Shown: positions 56,640 through 64,000 of the stretch, one piece after another
Layout of the letters: every line of letters starts with the position of its first letter
Position numbering within the stretch: position 1 is the first letter of the stretch
Source: Ahniella sp.
Lineage (GTDB): Bacteria; Pseudomonadota; Gammaproteobacteria; Xanthomonadales; Ahniellaceae
NCBI GenBank assembly: GCA_016712105.1
Contig: JADJRU010000051.1
Span: 124,001 to 188,000, forward strand
Length of the DNA: 64,000 nucleotides
Direction: 5' to 3'
The notes under the pieces: generated by a model
The model's input: only the letters and a program-made list of their open reading frames with translations
What the model was told of the DNA's origin: nothing
Databases searched by the model: none
Made by a program: the position numbers and the translations under genes

Positions 56640-58016
56640 ATGAATCGACGCGAATGGTTGGCGTTTTTGGCCCTGTTGCCGCTGATGGGCTCGGCTCGGG
56701 CGTTGGCGCCCAAGGTCGAAGCTGCGCGGGGTGTTCGGTTTGTCGCGCTCGGGGATGCCGAGTACGCGGGCACACGAGGCGGCTTCGCCAAAAGGGTCAT
56801 GCGTCAGCCGGCGTTACTGGCCCTGTGCTCGGAAGTGGATGGTGTTCGTCGGGCGCTCGAAGTTGCTGCCGAATCAGGGCTCAAAGTAGGGATCCGCAGT
56901 GGCGGTCATTGTTTTGAAGGCCATGGGCTCATTGATGGCGGCATGCTGATCGACCTGTCGGCGATGAATGCCGTGTCGGTTGCGAATGAACGTGCAGTGA
57001 TCGGCCCCGGCGCCAAGCTGGGTGGTGTGTATCAGCAACTGGGTGCAGCCGGACGCCTGTTGCCGGCCGGATCCTGTGCCGGTGTGGGTGTCGCGGGACT
57101 GGCGCTGGGCGGCGGTTACGGGTTCTTTGCACGGCAGTATGGTTTGACGTCGGATCATCTGGTCGGGCTGGACTTGATCACGTCCGACGGGCGACACCTT
57201 CGGGCCGAGGGGGATGACGAACTGCTTGTCGCTTGCCGCGGCGGTGGCAATGGCCATTTTGGCGTGGTCACGAAATTCGAATTCCAGACGCAACGTTTGC
57301 CCAGCCGTTTCGCGAGTTTCCGATGGCGATTCCGGCAACTGGATGTTCCGCGAGCCCGTGCGCTGGCGGAACGATTCTGTGGGCTGGCAGCCGATCTGCC
57401 GCGAACGTGTTACGGCAGCTTCGTCCTCAACGGACGGACCTTGACCGTGCTGGTCACCGATTTCGCCGACCAGATGTCACCGGCTTTGGCGAAACGTCTT
57501 GCCGAGTTCGGTCGTGATGCAACCGAGACGCCGGCACCCCGCGAAGATGGTTTGTTGCCGGGTATCCAGCGCTTCAGCGGGGGCACCACGCCGATGTACT
57601 TCAAGAATTTCTCGGCCGGGTACTACGCTGACTGGGCAGATCTGGCGCGTGGATTCGATCCGCTGGCGGCGATCGTGCTCGAGCGAAAACCGACGTCGAT
57701 CCTGCAGATCAACACACTCGGCAGCGCAATCGCCGATCGCAGCGTCAAGTCGGTTTATGCCCATCGCAAGGCCCTGTTTCTGGGCGAGTTTCAGGTGTAC
57801 TGGAACACCCCGGCGCAGGCAGCGGCAGCGCTGGCTCTGGCGGCATCAGCGCGAACCGAGATCGAGCGACACTGGACGGCGCATTATGCGAATTACCCGA
57901 ACGACGAGTTTCGTGGTGCTGCCGAGGCGTACTACGGCAACCAGTTGGGTCGCTTGCAGGCGCTGAAGAAAAAACTCGATCCCGATCGTCGCTTTCAGGA
58001 AGCGTCCGCAATCTGA
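56640..58016 (+). CDS. FAD-binding oxidoreductase, berberine-bridge-enzyme type
   Basis: 458 residues. An N-terminal hydrophobic leader (WLAFLALLPLMGSARALA, resembling a Sec or Tat-like signal with RR) precedes the PCMH-type FAD domain: VGIRSGGHCFEGHGL (His and Cys as likely flavin attachment sites), GPGAKLGGVYQQL, GVGVAGLALGGGYGFFARQY and GNGHFGVVTKFEF. The C-terminal BBE signature is AYYGNQLGRLQALKKKLDPD. An exported flavin oxidase; substrate unknown. The ATG at 56640 opens the leader. Convergent with the cytochrome b561 gene with a 22-bp overlap. Confidence 0.9.
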   Translation: MNRREWLAFLALLPLMGSARALAPKVEAARGVRFVALGDAEYAGTRGGFAKRVMRQPALLALCSEVDGVRRALEVAAESGLKVGIRSGGHCFEGHGLIDGGMLIDLSAMNAVSVANERAVIGPGAKLGGVYQQLGAAGRLLPAGSCAGVGVAGLALGGGYGFFARQYGLTSDHLVGLDLITSDGRHLRAEGDDELLVACRGGGNGHFGVVTKFEFQTQRLPSRFASFRWRFRQLDVPRARALAERFCGLAADLPRTCYGSFVLNGRTLTVLVTDFADQMSPALAKRLAEFGRDATETPAPREDGLLPGIQRFSGGTTPMYFKNFSAGYYADWADLARGFDPLAAIVLERKPTSILQINTLGSAIADRSVKSVYAHRKALFLGEFQVYWNTPAQAAAALALAASARTEIERHWTAHYANYPNDEFRGAAEAYYGNQLGRLQALKKKLDPDRRFQEASAI

Positions 58017-58545
58017 TCCACTTCGGCGGCCTTTTGTCCGTGCACCATCGAGGCCACCAGATTCTCGCGGTGATGCCAGGACGCATGCAGCACACCGAGC
58101 ACATGAATGGGATCAGCCCAAACAGAACCCATGTGGCGTACTCGTGGGTGTTGATCACCCAGCCGATCCCGAACCAGCGGTCGGTCGTGAACATCCAGCC
58201 GGTGACCGAGATCACCATCAGTGTGGTGAGCAGCGCGAGAATCATCCAGGCGCCCAAGGGGTTGTGGCCCAGATGCCGGGTTGCGTTCCCGCGCCAGGTT
58301 GCATGGGCATACCGAAGCGTGGCGCGAGGCCCGCGGACAAACGACACGAACCGGGCATGTCTGCTGCCAATGAGCCCCCACAACAGCCGCAGAACCAAAG
58401 CGGCCAACACCACATAACCGATCCACTCATGCCAGCTGCCGCGGGCATGGCGTGTAAACCAGGCTGCGGGCACCCCGACGAGGAACAGCAGGTGCGTCAG
58501 GCGCACCAGCGGGTCGAACACCGGAATGGACGCAGACTGGTTCAT
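57995..58545 (-). CDS. Cytochrome b561-family membrane protein (frameshifted)
   Basis: Di-haem b-type membrane protein with four TM segments; haem ligands are suggested by VRLTHLLFLVG, SWHEWIGYVVLA, INTHEYATW and HVLGVLHASWHHRENL. It probably passes electrons between quinol and periplasmic partners. The frame breaks at 58109-58111 (GGG, should be GGGG), where restoring one base gives GLIPIHVLGVLHASW and the tail HHRENLVASMVHGQKAAEVD. About 183 residues when joined. Start ATG 58545. The PepSY gene upstream is its usual partner. Confidence 0.85.
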
Positions 58546-58561
58546 GACGCGGAGTTTCCGA

Positions 58562-58837
58562 TCAATGCTCACCTTCGATCGGAACCGGCTCAAGCGTCAC
58601 GGGGTGGAAATAGGCTTCCGTACGGTTTCCGTCCTTGTCCTTCGCGTACACCTCGTAACAGCCGCCGTCTTCCTTGACGAGGCGCACTTCCCAGCCTTCC
58701 TTCGTCAGTTTTTCGGTCAGGGCTTCCTTCGACTGCCAAGTGGCCGGGTCGCCCGATTCGCAGGTGGCAAGGCCGGTGGCGAAGGCTGGGGCGGCGCCCG
58801 CAGTGCACAGCAGGAACAGCGCAATCTTCAGTTTCAT
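58562..58837 (-). CDS. PepSY domain periplasmic protein
   Basis: 91 residues: signal peptide (IALFLLCTAGAAPAFA) and one PepSY-like domain, KEALTEKLTKEGWEVRLVKE and a paired strand CYEVYAKDKDGNRTEAYFHP. PepSY proteins of this size are commonly encoded next to cytochrome b561 genes. It starts 16 bp upstream of the cytochrome gene and is probably co-transcribed. The spacer 58838-58942 separates it from the divergent photolyase. Confidence 0.88.
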   Translation of the reverse strand: MKLKIALFLLCTAGAAPAFATGLATCESGDPATWQSKEALTEKLTKEGWEVRLVKEDGGCYEVYAKDKDGNRTEAYFHPVTLEPVPIEGEH

Positions 58838-58942
58838 GGGGTCTCCTTGGTCGGAGCATTATCTTAGTCGCTAATGCGAACGATTCGCAACAAACGAGAT
58901 GTCAACAAATGAAGGCTTGGATGCAGCGGACAACTTGACCTG

Positions 58943-60595
58943 ATGTTCATCGCAGATTGGCGACTCTTGTCGTTTGGTTGGACACCAAACATGGATCTGG
59001 AAACTTTCTGGTCAACAACGAGTCTCGCTGACTGGGCAAATCGGACACCAAAACCGATCCGTCGGCTGCACTTCGTGCTCGGGGATCAGCTATCGCGTGC
59101 CGATCTAGACCAGACCGGATTCGATCCTGCGCAGGACCTGGTGCTGATGGTCGAGGCCATCGCGGAGAGTCGCGTGGTGTGGTCCAGCAAACCGCGGACC
59201 CTGATGTTCCTGGCGGCCATGCGTCATTTTGCGCTCGAACTGGTCGAGTCGGGGGTGCCGGTGATCTATCAGCGCCTTGATGCTGAACACCACTCGGGCA
59301 CTTTGAACGGCGAACTCGATCGGATCGTGGCACTGCTGAAACCTGAGTCGGTCCACCTCATCGAGCCCGGTGAGTGGCGACTGCGGGAGGCGTTGAAGGC
59401 GCATACCCGCGTGCCGGTAGTCCTGCATGAAGACAAACATTTTCTGTGCAGCGCTGAACAATTCGCCGCTCATGCCAAGGGACGCAAACAATTGCGGATG
59501 GAGTATTTCTATCGCGAGATGCGTGTCCGCGAGCGTGTCTTGCTGGCGATGGATGGTCGAAGCCCCGAAGGTGGTGCGTGGAATTTCGATCACGACAACC
59601 GTGAGGCGTTTGGTGTGCGAGGCCCGGGCCTCGTGCCGCCGCCCGCACGATTCACGCCGGATGTGCTGACTCTGTCCACGGTGGCAGACATCGAACGGAT
59701 CTTGCCTGACCATCCGGGCAGCCTCGACGATTTTGCCTGGCCGGTCACCCGCGCTCAGGCGCTGGAATCACTTGACCTGTTCGTGCGTCAGCGATTGCCG
59801 ATGTTCGGACGCCATCAGGATGCGATGTGGGAGGGCGAAGCCTGGTTGTATCACTCGCATATTTCGGCAGCGTTGAACCTCAAGCTGCTGAATCCGCGTG
59901 AAGTGATTTCGGCAGCGGAATCGGCCTATCGAAACGGTGCGGTGGACCTGCCGAGTGCGGAGGGATTCATTCGCCAGATCCTCGGCTGGCGCGAGTATGT
60001 GCGCGGGATCTACTGGCGATTCATGCCGGATTACCTGGAGCGCAACGCGCTCGACGCCCAGCAGCCTTTACCGACCTGGTTCTGGAACGGCAAAGTCCCG
60101 ATGGCTTGCCTTGCCGATGTGGTCGGCCAGACCCTTCGAACCGGTTACGCACACCATATCCAGCGGCTGATGGTGACCGGACTCTATGCGCTGCTGCTGG
60201 GTGTGCGACCAAAGGCCGTTCACGAGTGGTATCTGGCGGTGTACGTTGATGCCATCGAATGGGTCGAGTTGCCGAACACATTGGGCATGAGCCAATACGC
60301 CGATGGCGGGGTGATGGCCTCCAAACCCTATATCGCCAGCGGCAAGTACATTGCGCGCATGAGCAACCACTGCCGAGGCTGCCGATTTGATCCGGCGAAG
60401 TCCACGGGTGATGACGCTTGCCCGTTCACCACACTTTATTGGCATTTCATCGACCGCCATCGCCCCATGCTGCAGAAGAACCCGCGACTGTCACCACAGG
60501 TCCGCAACCTCGAACGGCTGGATACGACCCAAAGGGCTGCGATCGGTGCGCGCGCGGCGCAGATCCTTGCGAATGACGGCGTGCCGCCCAACTGA
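58943..60595 (+). CDS. Photolyase-related protein, FeS-BCP class (PhrB/CryB-like)
   Basis: Flavin photolyase/cryptochrome family of the class with an Fe-S cluster and ribolumazine antenna, known for (6-4) photoproduct repair in Agrobacterium PhrB. N-terminal Rossmann part (RLHFVLGDQLSRADLDQTGF), FAD domain with FIRQILGWREYVRGIYW, MVTGLYALLLGVRPKAVHEW and AVYVDAIEWVELPNTLGMSQ. Cluster ligands match PhrB: a single Cys in MACLADVV and then C-RG-C with a third Cys 13 residues later (SNHCRGCRFDPAKSTGDDAC). 550 residues from 58943; an ATG at 58991 is equally possible as neither has a good RBS. Confidence 0.92.
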   Translation: MFIADWRLLSFGWTPNMDLETFWSTTSLADWANRTPKPIRRLHFVLGDQLSRADLDQTGFDPAQDLVLMVEAIAESRVVWSSKPRTLMFLAAMRHFALELVESGVPVIYQRLDAEHHSGTLNGELDRIVALLKPESVHLIEPGEWRLREALKAHTRVPVVLHEDKHFLCSAEQFAAHAKGRKQLRMEYFYREMRVRERVLLAMDGRSPEGGAWNFDHDNREAFGVRGPGLVPPPARFTPDVLTLSTVADIERILPDHPGSLDDFAWPVTRAQALESLDLFVRQRLPMFGRHQDAMWEGEAWLYHSHISAALNLKLLNPREVISAAESAYRNGAVDLPSAEGFIRQILGWREYVRGIYWRFMPDYLERNALDAQQPLPTWFWNGKVPMACLADVVGQTLRTGYAHHIQRLMVTGLYALLLGVRPKAVHEWYLAVYVDAIEWVELPNTLGMSQYADGGVMASKPYIASGKYIARMSNHCRGCRFDPAKSTGDDACPFTTLYWHFIDRHRPMLQKNPRLSPQVRNLERLDTTQRAAIGARAAQILANDGVPPN

Positions 60596-60612
60596 ATTCA
60601 GAGAGAACATCC

Positions 60613-61335
60613 ATGCAAACTGTATTGATCGCCGGTGGTTCAGGGGGCGTGGCCCAGGCCTTGGCGAATCGCCTCGGCAATCGATGGCGCGTGGTGCTCG
60701 TCACCAGACATCCGGAACTGATCGAGGCCGCGCCGGGTGTCGCGATCATCAACGCCGATCTGTCGACGGAAGCGGGTGCAGCCGAGGCATTCAGTGAATG
60801 TGTGCGCGTGGCTGGTTCACCTGCCGCGTTCATCAACGCCGCCGGCAATACGCTGTTGCAACCGATCGCCCGGACGAGCACTCAGCAGATGCGCGACGTC
60901 TTTCAGGCCAACTTCGACACCAGCTGGTTCGGGCTCAAGGAATTTGTCGGGCTGCGCCGAAAAGAAGGCGGCAGCGTCGTCTTGTTCTCCTCCATCGTGG
61001 CGCGGATCGGTGTTGCGAACCACGAAGCAATCGGTGCCGCCAAAGCCGCCGTCGAAGGCCTCGCGCGCAGCGCCGCAGCGACGTATGCCAGTGCCGGCAT
61101 TCGCGTCAATGTCATCGCACCCGGACTGACCGACACGCGGATGGCCCAGCCGCTCACCGGCAACCCGGTGTTCCGCGAAGCAGCTGCAAAACAATACCCC
61201 TTGGGCGGAATCGGTGAAGCCGACGAACTCGCGTCACTCGCGGACTGGCTGATCTCGCCCGAGTCTGCGCGCGTGACCGGTCAGATCATCGGCGTGGATG
61301 GCGGGTTTGCGAGTATCCGGCCGTTGGTGAAGTAA
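60613..61335 (+). CDS. Short-chain dehydrogenase/reductase lacking the catalytic Tyr
   Basis: 240 residues, SDR Rossmann fold: LIAGGSGGVAQALA (coenzyme loop), INAAGNTLLQP, a Ser in VVLFSSIVARIG and a C-terminal SARVTGQIIGVDGG. In the YxxxK position the sequence is I-GAA-K (NHEAIGAAKAAVEG), so the catalytic Tyr is missing although Lys is kept. It lies 17 bp downstream of the photolyase and is probably co-expressed, a pairing I recall in other bacteria. It may be a non-redox binding protein or use another mechanism. Confidence 0.9.
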   Translation: MQTVLIAGGSGGVAQALANRLGNRWRVVLVTRHPELIEAAPGVAIINADLSTEAGAAEAFSECVRVAGSPAAFINAAGNTLLQPIARTSTQQMRDVFQANFDTSWFGLKEFVGLRRKEGGSVVLFSSIVARIGVANHEAIGAAKAAVEGLARSAAATYASAGIRVNVIAPGLTDTRMAQPLTGNPVFREAAAKQYPLGGIGEADELASLADWLISPESARVTGQIIGVDGGFASIRPLVK

Positions 61336-61395
61336 TCTTGTTGTTTGATCAGGCTCAGCGGTGATCCGATCCGACACACCCGCCGAGCCCATCGA

Positions 61396-64000
61396 TCAGA
61401 ACGGATTCTCGAAGCCGTTGACGAACATGCCATCCGTGCAGGTATCAAGCGGATCGTTGATGCACGCATCACAGGTGTCCCCACGCAAGTCACCGTCGGC
61501 ATTCAGCTGATCGGGATTTGCGTTGACTGGGCAGTTGTCGGCGCCATCGGCGAGGCCGTCGTTGTCGTCATCGGGATCACAGGCGTTGCCTAGCAAGTCG
61601 GCGTCGCTGTCTAGTTGTTGCGGATTCTGGTCGAACGGGCAGTTGTCGCTGACATCAAGGCGGCCATCATTGTCGTCATCGGAATCACAGGCATCGCCCA
61701 GCAGATCCCCTTCATTGTTCGCCTGATCGGGATTGGCGAACAGCGGACAATTGTCGGCGCCGTCCGCGACGCCATCGTTGTCGTCGTCGGGATCACAGGC
61801 ATCGCCCTGGCTGTCCAGATCGTTGTTGGCCTGATCAGAGTTGGCGTTTGCCGGGCAATTGTCGGTGAGGTCACCGATGCCGTCGGTGTCGGCATCCGGG
61901 CCGCAGGCGCGCAGTTGTACATCGTCGATCCACCAGCCCTGACTGAACGTGCCGGGGTTGCCGCCGAGTCGGAATCGGAATTGCAGATTCTGGCCGAGCA
62001 GGTGGTCCAGGTTGGCGGTGACGGAGCGGAAGTTGTCGATCTGCCCGCAGAATGCCGGACGTGCACCCATGCCGTTGTTCGCTGCAGTCAGTGCGGTGTA
62101 TGGGCCGCCTTCGACCAGGTCGATGCTGCCGATCGAGTCGAAGGGGCTGCCATTGGCGGAATACTCCAGCGTGCCGCCATCGTTGCAGACCGTGGCGTTC
62201 GGGCGTTCGAGTGTGTACCGATGCTTGAAGCGGAGCTTGAGCGCGGATTGTCCGGCGGGCACGTTGATTTGCGGCGGCAGCAAAGCCTGATCACTGACGA
62301 GGCTGTCGGTGCTGCCCTGCCAGCTGTGAGAGGGGCTGGCGCTTGCGCTCGTGGACTGTGCCCAGCGGTCTGCGCCGATGCTGGCCATATGGGTCCAGCC
62401 GTTCACGCCATTCTCGATGGTGTCGATAAACAGCGTGTTGGCGCCGGTGCCGGCCGGGCAGTCGAACGGATCGGCGCGTACGGTGAAACGGCGTGCAGCA
62501 CTGTCGGGACCGTCGCCACAACTGTTCGTCGCGCGCACCCGCCAAGACATCTGTTGCCCATAGGGCAGCGGCGGATCGACTCCGTAACTGGTGCCGTGAA
62601 CCACTGCACTGCGCAGGATGTTCTGGAACAGCGCGTCGCTGGCGATGTCGACTTCGTAGGTGGTGATGCCCGCTTGCGCCGTCCAGGTGAGGGTGGGTGC
62701 CGGGAGTTGGTTCACCGCCAAATCGGCCGGCGCCAACAGGCTGATGCTTGCTGGTGTCGCTTCGAGCATCAGTCGGAGGTCGAGCAACTTCGACTGGCTG
62801 CCGTCATTCGCCTGCACGTTCAGCGTGTGAGTGCCCGGCGAAACATTGGCCGCAAGATTGATCGTCAACCCATTCGCAGCGTTCCCGCTGATCGGACTCG
62901 GGGTGATGGCACCACTGATACCTGTCGGTGGGCTATTGAGTGAGTAGGTAACGGGCACAACATGACCGTCGAGTGCCGACTGATTCAACGGCCATGCCGG
63001 CAGCGTGCGTGCTGGTGTCACACACACGCGAAACGGGTCAACTCGGTGCTGTTCAGCAGGAACGTGGCGGTGCCGCAGCCGTCATGGCGCATCGTCGCGA
63101 TCCGGGTGCCCCAGTTGGTGCTGGCCTGGTATTCGCCAGTCAACCAGAATGTGCAGCCATCCACGGGATCCACGCCCATCTGCGCGTAGTCGGCCCACCG
63201 TGGGCCGCTGTGCGCAGCGACCCCTGGCTCGACATCGAGATCAAGAAACGCCATGGTCTGTCGGGCTTGACCGTCTCGTCGACCAGCGAACCGAAGACCC
63301 GGAAACACATTCGGCGACACGCCGGTGGCGTTGTAGCCGATGGCCCAGTTGCCGGCCCGATCCATTGCGCTGGTGCCGATCCATCGACTGGTGTTGTCGG
63401 CCGCAGCCAGGGTGCCTTCCTGAAACAGCACCCATGGCGATGTCGCTCCACCGGTTCTGCGCAACTCGAACCAGCGCACACCGGCGATATCGGTGCCCGA
63501 ACGATCCGTCGCAAAATTGCCGGCAAGCACTTCGATGCCCGGATATACACGATAGACGAGTCGATTCATGATCGGCTCGCGGACCGAGTCCAGTTGGGTA
63601 CCACCGGGCTGAATGATGCCGTCGAGGCCGGTCAGGCCACCGAGATCGGCGTCGAACTCGCTCGTCGACACACTGACCGGGCCGGCCAACACCGAATTGG
63701 CAGGCGTCGTGAAGTCGACATCGAGTTCGTACAGTTCAATGAAGTCGCGATTCGGATCGTTCTGGTTGGGTCGATGCGCTTCATCGTCTACCTGACGCGC
63801 AAACAATGGTTTTGCGCCCGACGGCGGCAACATGCTGCCATCGAGATCGGCGGGCACCAGCAACTGGAATGAAAAGCCGGCCAGTACAGGCACCGAGAAC
63901 CGTTGCGCAACGATGGATTGGCCGGCCAGCATCCGGGCCCGATCCAGCGCCAACACCGAACGGGTGTTCACGCCATCGTTGATGCCGACGATGTAGGTGG
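61396..64000 (-). CDS. Secreted multidomain protein with thrombospondin type 3 repeats (5' end outside window, frameshifted)
   Basis: C-terminal ~868 residues of a large extracellular protein. In order: a propeller-like N-terminal part with IGTSAMDRAGNWAIGYNATG, RWADYAQMGVDPVDGCTFWL and WGTRIATMRHDGCG; a Sec-independent Ig-like/fibronectin-type region (SISLLAPADLAVNQLPAPTL); a jelly-roll-like domain with CNDGGTLEYSANGSPFDSIG; four to five Ca-binding TSP3 repeats (DPDDDNDGVADGADNCPLFA) and the end MFVNGFENPF. A (CA)4 run at 63019-63026 breaks the frame; losing one CA restores TRFACVTPARTLP. No catalytic site was seen in the part present. Confidence 0.85.

Noticed and set aside
61615..62943. 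442-residue plus-strand frame with Val/Ile/Gly-rich repeats
   Set aside because: Shadow of the TSP3 repeats on the other strand.

Overview
The window is high-GC proteobacterial chromosome. Its gene content points to a gammaproteobacterium of the Xanthomonadales (Rhodanobacteraceae-like): TPR/TolB-like sensor proteins, ubiUVT, a lipoyl-domain-bearing Lpd, Cys-rich secreted proteins ending in a short F-x-x-G-F-E tail, and GGGAGCGGCTTTAGCCGCGA-type REPs. This placement is inference; no rRNA or tRNA gene was seen. Most of the content is core metabolism; no phage, IS element or CRISPR array was recognised.

Layout. 0.1-10.3 kb: malic enzyme (maeB), isoaspartyl peptidase, anaerobic coproporphyrinogen oxidase (hemN) behind a good FNR/Anr box, a lone GspE ATPase, and E2 and E3 of pyruvate dehydrogenase without E1. 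10.3-18.4 kb: the most coherent block, an O2-independent ubiquinone and nitric-oxide-associated cluster. A plus-strand group nnrS-ubiD-ubiU-ubiV meets tail to tail a minus-strand group DUF2249-membrane protein-AroQ chorismate mutase-ubiT. FNR-like palindromes sit upstream of hemN, nnrS, ubiU (weaker) and the DUF2249 group. 18.4-31.2 kb: a phosphatase-like lipoprotein (17.9-18.4), a ComEA-like protein, a PAS/GGDEF/EAL protein, an OGT-like TPR glycosyltransferase, and leucine-catabolism genes (mvaB, mccA/liuD, liuC) interspersed with a lipoprotein, a beta-helix protein and a cupin. 31.2-40.1 kb: a PadR-controlled membrane protein, a TPR/TolB-like membrane protein, an M20 peptidase, an ABC exporter pair and a fasciclin protein. 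40.1-44.7 kb: a NERD-helicase, a membrane protein and a HEAT/ankyrin-type secreted protein. 44.7-45.9 kb: a tandem array of seven ~175-bp REP-pair units. 46.1-50.9 kb: an RND efflux pair and a TMEM175-like channel. 51.1-64 kb: a beta-lactamase-fold lipoprotein, radA-alr-dnaB as a tightly overlapping group, a BBE-like oxidoreductase, cytochrome b561 with PepSY, an FeS photolyase with an atypical SDR, and a large secreted protein running off the right edge.

A striking property is the number of broken reading frames in otherwise well-conserved genes: maeB, chorismate mutase, OGT, mccA, the beta-helix protein, the DUF1700-like protein, the ABC permease, the beta-lactamase-like protein, cytochrome b561 and the terminal secreted protein, plus an in-frame amber in the TMEM175 gene. 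Most are +1 base, often inside C3/G3 runs. This looks more like residual assembly or long-read error than decay, and it matters for interpretation: the apparent chorismate mutase-UbiT fusion is probably one such artefact. Affected genes are given below as single loci with the frame break marked.
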